Shown here: positions 15,596 through 22,258 of the stretch, piece by piece
Numbering within the stretch: position 1 is the stretch's first letter
Layout: each line of letters begins with the position of its first letter
DNA from: an uncultured Prevotellaceae bacterium
GTDB taxonomy: Bacteria > Bacteroidota > Bacteroidia > Bacteroidales > Bacteroidaceae
Assembly (NCBI GenBank): GCA_947169245.1
Contig: CAMVPA010000029.1
Location: 1 to 44,011, forward strand
Length of the DNA: 44,011 bases
Direction: 5' to 3'
Notes under the pieces: model-generated
Databases searched by the model: none
Told to the model about the DNA's origin: nothing
The model's input: only the letters and a program-made list of their open reading frames with translations
Program-made: the position numbers and the translations under genes

Positions 15596-16930
15596 TTATA
15601 ACTCAGAACGGGCGGAATCCTTGCATGGCAGAGCGTTAATTAACCTTAACCTGTACCAAGCCGTTTGTATCACGCCACGCATGGCGAGATAGACCATCAT
15701 GGCCAGCCACAGACCGTGATTTCCCATCATGCCCACCGTCAGCCCATAGACAGCAAAGAAGGCGAGGGCCGAGACAGCCGACGACACCAGCATGCCACGG
15801 GTGGCCGTCATGCCGATGAAGACGCCGTCCCATATGAAAGCGACAGCACCAGCCGCAGGAATCAGACAAGCCCACCACAGGTAGTTGCGCGAGGCCGCCA
15901 CCACCTGCGGCTCATCCGTCAGGAGGCCTACAATCCACTGTCCGCCAGTTATATACAGCAAGGTATAGGCCATCGTCACGACTGTCATCCATCCGAACAG
16001 CCGACGGAGTGTCTCGCGGAACGCCTCGCGATTGTGAGCCCCGTAGAACCGTCCGCACAGCGCTTCACCGGCGTAGGCAAAGCCGTCCATGAAATACGAG
16101 AAAAACAGATACAACTGCATCATCACCGTGTTGACAGACAGGATGACCGCCCCCTGACGGGCTCCCGCCGAGGTGAAATAGAGGTTCACCGCTACCAGAC
16201 AGAGTGTACGCAGGAAGATGTCACGGTTCACGTTGAAGAAACGCCCCATCGCTACGCGCACAAACGTGCCTTTCATCTCCAGATAGCAACGCAGACGGCC
16301 ATAGCAACGCAGCAGTAGTGCCAACGCCATCAGCAGTCCTGCATACTGCGCAGTCACCGTACCCAGTGCCACGCCTTCAATCTTCATGCCGAGGCCAAAG
16401 ACCAGTATCAGGCTCACCACAATGTTCACCACGTTCTGCATGATGCTGATGAACATCGGAATCCGCGTGTTCTGCATGCCGATAAACCAGCCCGCGAGAC
16501 CGTATAGTCCCAACACGGCGGGCGCTCCCCAAATGGCGATATTAAAATAGGTGGAAGCCAGTGGTACCACATTGGCCGTAGGACCCATCAGCCAGAGCAT
16601 CAGACTCTTCAGCGGCACCTGGAGCACAATCAGCAGCAGAGCAATGGCAAAGGCTATCGTCACCGAACGTACCAATAACCTTGTGACTTCCGCGAGGTCG
16701 CGCCGTCCCAACGCCTGAGACGTGAGACCACTCGCCCCCATGCGCAGGAAGCCGAAGAGCCAGTAGACAAGGTTGAAGATCATCGACCCGACCGCCACCG
16801 CCCCTATGTAGACGGCACTGCCCATGTGGCCCACAATGGCCACATCAATCATCCCCAACAGCGGAACGGTGATGTTCGACACAATCGAGGGCAGCGCTAT
16901 CTGCAGTATCTGACGGTCGCGGTTATTCAT
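15596..16930 (-). CDS. MATE-family efflux transporter (DinF-like)
   Basis: 444 residues with about 12 predicted membrane helices. The start, MNNRDRQILQIALPSIVSNIT, followed by PLLGMIDVAIVGHMG and GLTSQALGRRD, is typical of the DinF branch of MATE drug/sodium antiporters. The middle of the protein has the second-half counterpart (MDGFAYAGEALCGRFYGA). It is divergently transcribed from blaI/blaR1-like genes and followed by the lipoprotein and radical SAM genes, in one probable operon. Its -7 box (16939-16946) lies only 8 bases before the ATG, so the mRNA may be almost leaderless. Substrate is unknown. Confidence 0.92.
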   Translation of the reverse strand: MNNRDRQILQIALPSIVSNITVPLLGMIDVAIVGHMGSAVYIGAVAVGSMIFNLVYWLFGFLRMGASGLTSQALGRRDLAEVTRLLVRSVTIAFAIALLLIVLQVPLKSLMLWLMGPTANVVPLASTYFNIAIWGAPAVLGLYGLAGWFIGMQNTRIPMFISIMQNVVNIVVSLILVFGLGMKIEGVALGTVTAQYAGLLMALALLLRCYGRLRCYLEMKGTFVRVAMGRFFNVNRDIFLRTLCLVAVNLYFTSAGARQGAVILSVNTVMMQLYLFFSYFMDGFAYAGEALCGRFYGAHNREAFRETLRRLFGWMTVVTMAYTLLYITGGQWIVGLLTDEPQVVAASRNYLWWACLIPAAGAVAFIWDGVFIGMTATRGMLVSSAVSALAFFAVYGLTVGMMGNHGLWLAMMVYLAMRGVIQTAWYRLRLINALPCKDSARSEL

Positions 16931-16938
16931 ATCGGCTG

Positions 16939-16982
16939 CAAAGATACGAAAAAAATGTGCTAATAACTACACATGTATAGTT
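16939..16982 (-). promoter_or_regulatory. MATE promoter overlapped by a BlaI-like operator
   Basis: The minus-strand -7 box TATCTTTG is at 16939-16946. The expected -33 region (about 16965-16970) falls inside AACTACACATGTATAGTT (16965-16982), an inverted repeat with one mismatched pair. Its core, TACACATGTA, fits the TACAnnTGTA core of BlaI/MecI operators. A repressor bound here would block the MATE promoter. Confidence 0.65.
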
Positions 16983-17008
16983 AATAAGCACTAAATAATT
17001 TGGAGATT

Positions 17009-17030
17009 ACTACAAATTGTAGTTACTTTG
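17009..17030 (+). promoter_or_regulatory. blaI-like promoter with embedded palindromic operator
   Basis: ACTACAAATTGTAGT (17009-17023) is a perfect palindrome with a TACA/TGTA core. It directly precedes and partly overlaps the -7-like box TTACTTTG (17023-17030) of the BlaI/BlaR1-type genes. The position fits autorepression. Confidence 0.65.
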
Positions 17031-17067
17031 CGTCAGCGAAACCTAAAACAGGGTTCATCAGAACAAT

Positions 17068-17427
17068 ATGAAGAAACTGACCGACAAAGAACAGGCCATC
17101 ATGGAGGTGCTATGGGAGAAGGGTGAACTGTCCATCCGCGACCTCATCGGCAACCTTCCGGAGCCAGCCCCTCACTTCAACACGATTGCAACATACGTGC
17201 GTCGTCTGGAAGTGCACGGTATGATTCAGCACAAGGAGCTGGGTCCGAAATTCTATCTGTACGACGCAGCCGTCACGCGCGAACAGTATATTAATGCCAT
17301 CCACAAGGAGAATGTCAATAAGCTGTTTGGCGGTTCGTACATGAGCTTCATCTCGAATCTAGTGAAGGAGCACGATGTGAGCGTTGACGAGCTGAAAGAA
17401 CTGATAAGAATGGTAGAGGAGGACTGA
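17068..17427 (+). CDS. BlaI/MecI/CopY-type transcriptional repressor
   Basis: 119 residues, the family's usual length. The N-terminal winged-helix domain is complete (LTDKEQAIMEVLWEKGELSIRDLI ... YTTVATYVRRLEVHGMI-like segment, here FNTIATYVRRLEVHGMIQHKE), followed by the FYLYDAAVTREQYINAI linker and the C-terminal dimerisation helices (FISNLVKEHDVSVDELKELIRMV). Such repressors bind as dimers to TACA-n-TGTA palindromes and are cleaved after BlaR1 signalling. Two such palindromes lie just upstream. It is followed by its BlaR1-like partner after only three bases. Confidence 0.93.
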   Translation: MKKLTDKEQAIMEVLWEKGELSIRDLIGNLPEPAPHFNTIATYVRRLEVHGMIQHKELGPKFYLYDAAVTREQYINAIHKENVNKLFGGSYMSFISNLVKEHDVSVDELKELIRMVEED

Positions 17428-17430
17428 CGT

Positions 17431-19206
17431 ATGGGTAGTTTTGTTGTATATATTCTGGAGTGGGCCCTGTGCCTGTCGGCATTTCTCCTGTTGTACAAGA
17501 TGTGCTTCAGCGGCTCAACTTTCCATCGCTTCAACCGTCTGTTCCTATTGGGCAGTATCGTGGTGACGGCGCTGCTGCCACTGATTCACGTAACCACCAA
17601 CGAGCAGATGGAGCCCATTGCCGAGGTCTGTCGTCTGAACACGGAGCAGCTGGAACCGCTGCCAGTGGTCGAGCAGTTGCAGATGCAGGTGACTAAAGCG
17701 CATGAAGTGCTGACGACGGGTCAGAAGATTTTTATCGCCATTGCGCTTACGTACCTTATCTATATCGCGATACAGTCCATTGGCTGGCTGAGGTCGCTGG
17801 TGAAAATGATGCTCTTTTTGCGTGGGAAACGATTGCGGAAAGTGGGCCGTTGGATACGGCTGGTGGTACACAGCGAGGAGTATGGACCGTTTAGTTGGAT
17901 GAACTATATCGTCATATCTGACAAAGAGAGCGGCTTCGGCCGTCGTGCTAGCATGCACCACGAGCTGTCGCACATCAAACTGCTGCACTCCCTCGACCTG
18001 GTGTTCATCCTGCTGTGTACGCTGGTCAACCCCGTGTGCTGGTTTGTTATGAAAGAAATCAAAGTGGTTCACGAATATGAGGCTGATGATGAAGTGATCA
18101 ATCATTATCACATCCAGAGTCGTGACTATCAACGATTATTAGTCCTGCGGACAGTTGGAGCGGAGGCCTACGCGCTTGCTTGTTCGTTTAATCTTAACAT
18201 TAAAAAACGAATTATCATGATGAAAAAGAAACAATCAACGTGGTGGCGCATGACGTGGATTGCCGTCACCCTCCCCCTCGTAGGCATCGCGCTTACAGCA
18301 TTCTCGAAACCCAAGGAGGCTCTGAAAGAAGTAGTAGACAGCAGTGTGGAAATCATTGAGCAGCCCATCGTCAAGGCCCTTACCGCTGATGTTGAAGCGC
18401 CAGAAGTGAATCAGACGTCGGTTTCTGAACCTGTGAAAGTTGAAAAGAAAGAAAAAGCCGTAAAGGTTGGCGACAAGATTATGGGCACTGTGAAAGACGC
18501 TGCTGGTCCGCTTATGGGTGCCAATATCGTTGAGATTGACGAGTATGGTCGCATCGTGGCCAATGCCGTCACCGACATTCAGGGCAACTTCGTAATGAAA
18601 GTGGTCAATCCTGAGCATGAGATTCGCATCTCTTACATAGGATTGAAGACTCAGACACTCGACATCAGCGGCGATAAAGTTGATGTGACGATGGAACCGA
18701 ACATGAAAATGGCAGTAGTACAGGTTGTCGGGCGTCGCGACAGCATAGACTACAACGCCCCTCCCTACAAGGACGATGCCCCTGCCTTTGACGAAGACAA
18801 GACATTCAACCTGGTAGAACAGGCTCCAACATTCCCTGGCGGACAAGGTGAAATCATGAAGTATCTGAGCACCCACCTACGCTATCCCGCCGTTGCAAGT
18901 GAGATGCTGGTTGAAGGAGTGATTACGGTGAAGTTCGTTATTGACAGGACAGGCTTCGTGCGTTCGCCCCAAGTCGTAGAGGTATCTTCTCAGTCCCCAC
19001 TCACCAAGGAAACGGCAGACGCCGCCAAGCAGGGCGATGAAGAGGCCATCGAAACCGCCAAGAATTACCACGATGCCCTGGAGGCCCTGAAGGAAGAAGC
19101 CGTCTACGTCGTCCGCAACATGCCCCGCTGGGAGCCCGGCCGGCAGAACGGCAAGCGCGTAGAAACCACCTACACCCTACCCGTCAGCTTCAAGTTGGCC
19201 AAGTGA
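17431..19206 (+). CDS. BlaR1-like M56 metalloprotease with carboxypeptidase-regulatory and TonB-C domains
   Basis: 591 residues. The first ~270 residues contain membrane helices and the M56 peptidase motif HELSH (in MHHELSHIKLLHSLDL), followed by a downstream Glu-rich segment (HEYEADDEVI) that completes the zinc site. A fourth hydrophobic helix sits at ~275-292 (WWRMTWIAVTLPLVGIALTAF). After a charged linker there is a carboxypeptidase-regulatory-like domain (~350-430, IMGTVKDAAGPLMGANIVEI) and a TonB C-terminal domain (~470-590, FPGGQGEIMKYLSTHLRYP). This architecture is common in Bacteroidetes and differs from staphylococcal BlaR1, which has a penicillin-sensor domain. The signal is therefore unlikely to be a beta-lactam. 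It forms an operon with the BlaI-like repressor. Confidence 0.9.
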   Translation: MGSFVVYILEWALCLSAFLLLYKMCFSGSTFHRFNRLFLLGSIVVTALLPLIHVTTNEQMEPIAEVCRLNTEQLEPLPVVEQLQMQVTKAHEVLTTGQKIFIAIALTYLIYIAIQSIGWLRSLVKMMLFLRGKRLRKVGRWIRLVVHSEEYGPFSWMNYIVISDKESGFGRRASMHHELSHIKLLHSLDLVFILLCTLVNPVCWFVMKEIKVVHEYEADDEVINHYHIQSRDYQRLLVLRTVGAEAYALACSFNLNIKKRIIMMKKKQSTWWRMTWIAVTLPLVGIALTAFSKPKEALKEVVDSSVEIIEQPIVKALTADVEAPEVNQTSVSEPVKVEKKEKAVKVGDKIMGTVKDAAGPLMGANIVEIDEYGRIVANAVTDIQGNFVMKVVNPEHEIRISYIGLKTQTLDISGDKVDVTMEPNMKMAVVQVVGRRDSIDYNAPPYKDDAPAFDEDKTFNLVEQAPTFPGGQGEIMKYLSTHLRYPAVASEMLVEGVITVKFVIDRTGFVRSPQVVEVSSQSPLTKETADAAKQGDEEAIETAKNYHDALEALKEEAVYVVRNMPRWEPGRQNGKRVETTYTLPVSFKLAK

Positions 19207-19258
19207 TTAGGCACCCACTTCTCACTTTTTGGTTTCGATGTTTGCAGGAGTGAAGATT

Positions 19259-19285
19259 AGTACCTTTGGCTTTGCCGAAGGTACT
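19259..19285 (+). terminator. Hairpin after the BlaR1-like gene
   Basis: AGTACCTT and AAGGTACT pair as an 8-bp stem, with TGGCTTTGCCG between them holding an inner GGC/GCC stem. It lies 52 bases past the stop. No T-run directly follows, so it is only a possible terminator. Confidence 0.5.
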
Positions 19286-19321
19286 GGCACTCGACAATAA
19301 AAACAAAAAACTGATTTTTGT

Positions 19322-19352
19322 TTTGTATTGTTCTCGTTTATTTGTACCTTTG
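19322..19352 (+). promoter_or_regulatory. argS: argS promoter
   Basis: TTTG at 19322-19325 and TACCTTTG at 19345-19352 are separated by 19 bases, a textbook Bacteroidetes promoter. The start codon follows 20 bases later. A longer in-frame start upstream (19328) lies inside this promoter and is therefore rejected. Confidence 0.9.
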
Positions 19353-19372
19353 CACCCAAAATAGCAGAAAGC

Positions 19373-21184
19373 ATGAATATCGAAGCATTGATTAGCAAGG
19401 CTGCCGGCGAGGCCGTGAAGGCGCTCTACGGCATGGATGCAACAGAAAAGATGTTGCAGTTGCAGAAGACAAGAAGTGAGTTTGAGGGTAACCTGACCTT
19501 AGTGGTTTTCCCCTTTGTAAAAGCCGCCAAGAAGGGTCCTGAGCAGACAGCCCAGGAGATTGGCGAATACCTGCAGCAGAATTGTGCTGCAGTCGAGAAG
19601 TTCAACGTGGTGAAGGGCTTCCTGAACCTGAGCATCGGTGACGGTGCCTGGCTGCAGCTGCTGAAGGCCATCGACGAGAATCCGCGTTTCGGCTTTGCTC
19701 CCCTCCCATCGGAGGGACAGGGGGAGGCTCCCCTCGTGATGATTGAATACTCATCGCCCAACACCAACAAACCCCTGCACCTCGGCCACGTACGCAACAA
19801 CCTGCTGGGCTGGAGTCTGGCTCAGATCATGGAGGCCAACGGCAACCGCGTGGTGAAGACGAACATTGTGAACGACCGCGGCATCCACATCTGCAAGTCG
19901 ATGCTGGCCTGGCTGAAGTATGGCAATGGAGAGACGCCAGAGTCATCTGGTAAGAAGGGCGACCACCTGATTGGCGACTACTATGTGGCTTTCGACAAGC
20001 ACTACCGCGAGGAAATTAAGCAGCTCGTGGCTCAGGGCATGGACGAGGAGAAGGCCAAGCAGGAGGCTCCACTTATCAAGGAGGCCCACGAGATGCTGGT
20101 GAAATGGGAGCAGAACGACCCCGAGGTGCGCGCCTTGTGGGAGAAGATGAACTCGTGGGTGTATGCCGGTTTCGACGAGACCTACAAGAAGATGGGTGTC
20201 GGCTTCGACAAGATATACTACGAGTCGCAGACCTACCTCAAGGGTAAGGCGAAGGTGGAGGAGGGTCTCGCCAAGGGACTCTTCGAGCGCCATGACGACG
20301 GCTCTGTCTGGGCAGACCTCACCAACGAGGGACTGGATCAGAAACTGCTGCTCCGCAGTGATGGCACCTCTGTCTACATGACGCAGGACATCGGTACTGC
20401 CGAGATGCGCTTCCAGGACTACCCCATCGACAAGATGATCTACGTTGTGGGTAATGAGCAGAACTACCACTTCCAGGTGCTCTCCATCCTGCTCGACCGT
20501 CTGGGCTTCAAGTGGGGTAAGGAACTGGTGCACTTCTCCTATGGCATGGTGGAGCTGCCCAACGGCAAGATGAAGAGTCGCGAGGGCACCGTCGTCGATG
20601 CCGACGATCTGATGGAGCTGATGGTCGAGGATGCCTACAAAACCTCGATGGAACTGGGCAAGTTCGACGACATGACCGAGGAGGAGCGCCGCGAGATTGC
20701 CCGCATCGTGGGTATGGGTGCCCTGAAATACTTTATTCTCAAGGTTGATGCCCGCAAGAACATGCTTTTCAATCCTGAAGAGTCGATTGATTTCAACGGT
20801 AACACGGGTCCCTTCATCCAGTACACCTACGCGAGAATTCGCTCAATCCTAAGAAAAGCAGCCTCCCCCAACCCCCTCCAAGTAGAGGGGGCCATTGGAA
20901 GCGAGGGGAAGCTTCTCAGCGAGAAGGAGGTTGAGTTGATTCAGAAGATGAACGAGTTTGGTGCTGCCGTAGAGCAGGCAGGTAAGGACTATTCGCCCAG
21001 TGGCATTGCCAATTACTGTTACGAGCTGACGAAGGTCTTCAACCAGTTCTACCATGACTACTCGATATTGAACGAGCCCGACGAACAGAAGCGTGCTGTC
21101 CGCCTGATGCTGGCTAAGAACGTGGCCAAGATCATCAAGAGTGCCATGAGCCTGCTGGGCATCGAAGTTCCTGAGCGCATGTAA
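19373..21184 (+). CDS. argS: Arginyl-tRNA synthetase
   Basis: 603 residues from the ATG at 19373. It is a class I synthetase that charges tRNA-Arg in the cytoplasm. The N-terminal Arg-S additional domain is present, the HIGH motif appears as HLGHVRNN (after YSSPNTNKP), and the KMSKS-type loop as GKMKSREGTVV. The C-terminal anticodon domain is complete (RSILRKA ... KIIKSAMSLLGIEVPERM). Two GC-rich palindromic elements are inserted in frame: one at 19699-19733 just before the YSSPN block (PLPSEGQGEAP), and one at 20860-20893 in the anticodon domain loop (ASPNPLQVEGAI). The frame stays open through both. The catalytic motifs are untouched, so the enzyme is expected to work. Confidence 0.96.
   Translation: MNIEALISKAAGEAVKALYGMDATEKMLQLQKTRSEFEGNLTLVVFPFVKAAKKGPEQTAQEIGEYLQQNCAAVEKFNVVKGFLNLSIGDGAWLQLLKAIDENPRFGFAPLPSEGQGEAPLVMIEYSSPNTNKPLHLGHVRNNLLGWSLAQIMEANGNRVVKTNIVNDRGIHICKSMLAWLKYGNGETPESSGKKGDHLIGDYYVAFDKHYREEIKQLVAQGMDEEKAKQEAPLIKEAHEMLVKWEQNDPEVRALWEKMNSWVYAGFDETYKKMGVGFDKIYYESQTYLKGKAKVEEGLAKGLFERHDDGSVWADLTNEGLDQKLLLRSDGTSVYMTQDIGTAEMRFQDYPIDKMIYVVGNEQNYHFQVLSILLDRLGFKWGKELVHFSYGMVELPNGKMKSREGTVVDADDLMELMVEDAYKTSMELGKFDDMTEEERREIARIVGMGALKYFILKVDARKNMLFNPEESIDFNGNTGPFIQYTYARIRSILRKAASPNPLQVEGAIGSEGKLLSEKEVELIQKMNEFGAAVEQAGKDYSPSGIANYCYELTKVFNQFYHDYSILNEPDEQKRAVRLMLAKNVAKIIKSAMSLLGIEVPERM
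19699..19733 (+). repeat. Palindromic element A inside argS (in frame)
   Basis: CCCTCC (19701-19706) and GGAGGG (19711-19716) form a stem with a four-base loop, followed by ACAGGGGGAGGC. In reverse orientation the order is GCCTCCCCC, two bases, then a stem, which is the same layout as the 34-bp family downstream. It encodes PLPSEGQGEAP. Sequence relation to the 34-bp copies is partial. Confidence 0.6.
20860..20893 (+). repeat. 34-bp palindromic element, copy B, inside argS (in frame)
   Basis: Begins AGCCTCCCCCAACCCCCTCC, then AAGTA, then GAGGGGGC; matches the copy at 21186-21219 at 33 of 34 bases. CCCCCTC pairs with GAGGGGG. It lies in the argS coding region and codes for ASPNPLQVEGA without a stop. 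Confidence 0.88.
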
Positions 21185-21185
21185 G

Positions 21186-21219
21186 AGCCTCCCCCAACCC
21201 CCTCCAAGTAGAGGGGGCT
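21186..21219 (+). repeat. 34-bp palindromic element, copy C, just after argS
   Basis: Full 34-bp copy starting two bases past the argS stop, with the same CCCCCTC/GAGGGGG stem. It could act as a terminator-like hairpin for argS. Confidence 0.88.
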
Positions 21220-21227
21220 TTAAAAGA

Positions 21228-21306
21228 AGCCTCTCTCCCAACCCCTCCCCTGCTCGGCTTTGCCGCTTGCTACCAACGGGACGCAAGAAGTAGGGAGGGG
21301 AGATTT
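21228..21306 (+). repeat. Long variant of the palindromic element, copy D
   Basis: Arms GCCTCTCTCCCAACCCCTCC and GGGAGGGGAGA enclose about 45 bases that include GGCTTTGCCG. It lies directly upstream of the DUF559-RNase H gene and resembles copies B, C, E and F in its first arm. Confidence 0.65.
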
Positions 21307-21327
21307 TGAGAATAGAAATAAGATGAG

Positions 21328-22251
21328 ATGAAGTTTGTGTATGAAACGGCAAATGGCGCCAGCTACGATCTCCTTTCTGCATATGCGGACTACAACAAGA
21401 GCCATCCTACTGAAGCAGAAAGTATTGTGTGGGATTTGCTGAAAGCAAAAAGCATCAATGGCCATAAATTCCGCAGGCAGCACATTATAAAGGACTACAT
21501 TGTAGACTTTGTCTGTCTTCATAAAAAGTTGGTTATTGAGATTGATGGGCAATATCACTTAGAAGGGAATCAAATTGTAAAAGACAAAAGTAGAACCGAA
21601 GACCTCCAGAATAGCGGATACACTGTTATCCGCTTTTCCAATGAAGAAGTAATAGGGAACACGTCGCAAGTTATCAGGGATATAAAGAAAGCACTTATGG
21701 AAATTATACCACCAAAGGCCTCCCAAAAAACCTCCTCAAAAGCCTCCCCCAACCCCCTCCAAGTAGAGGGGGCTATAGGAACAGCGGAGCATAAAGCCCC
21801 CTCTACTTGGAGGGGGTTGGGGGAGGCTGGAGTTTGCCTGGATGCGTGGGCCGTGGATGCTGCATGTAGCGGCAATCCGGGACCGATGGAGTATCAGGCC
21901 ATCGATTTGCAGACGGGTTATCGTGTCTTCCATTTCGGGGCTATTGATGGTAAGCCTGTTCATGGTACGAACAATATCGGGGAGTTCCTGGCCATCGTCC
22001 ATGCGCTGGCGCTCTGTTGGCAGAGGGGATTACACCAGAAGACCATTTACTCAGACTCCTATAACGCCATCCTGTGGGTGCAGAAGCGGAAGTGCAAGAC
22101 CAAACTTGAGCGTACGCCGCAGACGGAGCAGCTCTATCAGATCATCGAGCGTGCCGAACGTTGGCTACAGACTCACGACTACCGTAACCCCATCATCAAA
22201 TGGGAGACCAGCAAGTGGGGCGAGGTGCCTGCGGACTTCGGGCGGAAATAA
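21328..22251 (+). CDS. DUF559 (Vsr-like) endonuclease domain fused to RNase H
   Basis: 307 residues from the ATG at 21328. Residues ~5-130 are a DUF559 domain, related to Vsr/PD-(D/E)XK nucleases: TEAESIVWDLLKAKSINGHKFRRQHII, YIVDFVCLHKKLVIEIDGQYH, and VIRFSNEEV. Residues ~137-170 are encoded by two inverted copies of the 34-bp palindrome (SPNPLQVEGAIGTA and APSTWRGLGEAG). Residues ~172-307 are an RNase H fold with an apparently full set of acidic residues: AVDAACSGNPG, NNIGEFLAIVHAL, IYSDSYNAI and PADFGRK. RNase H normally removes RNA from RNA-DNA hybrids, and the joined nuclease domain is unusual. The linker shows how the fusion arose. It is convergent with ribD (stops 8 bases apart). Confidence 0.85.
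   Translation: MKFVYETANGASYDLLSAYADYNKSHPTEAESIVWDLLKAKSINGHKFRRQHIIKDYIVDFVCLHKKLVIEIDGQYHLEGNQIVKDKSRTEDLQNSGYTVIRFSNEEVIGNTSQVIRDIKKALMEIIPPKASQKTSSKASPNPLQVEGAIGTAEHKAPSTWRGLGEAGVCLDAWAVDAACSGNPGPMEYQAIDLQTGYRVFHFGAIDGKPVHGTNNIGEFLAIVHALALCWQRGLHQKTIYSDSYNAILWVQKRKCKTKLERTPQTEQLYQIIERAERWLQTHDYRNPIIKWETSKWGEVPADFGRK
21741..21774 (+). repeat. 34-bp palindromic element, copy E (DUF559-RNase H linker)
   Basis: Identical to copy C. Together with copy F, which is its exact reverse complement 20 bases later, it forms a large inverted repeat inside the open reading frame. Confidence 0.92.
21795..21828 (-). repeat. 34-bp palindromic element, copy F (inverted)
   Basis: Exact reverse complement of copy E. 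The E-F pair can fold into a 34-bp hairpin with a 20-base loop in the mRNA. Confidence 0.92.
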
Positions 22252-22258
22252 AGAAAAA

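Noticed and set aside
17068..19206. Beta-lactam resistance locus
   Set aside because: BlaI/BlaR1-type genes here lack a penicillin-sensing domain and there is no beta-lactamase or mecA nearby.
20860..21828. CRISPR array
   Set aside because: Repeats are palindromic, in mixed orientation and irregularly spaced, partly inside genes, with no cas genes.
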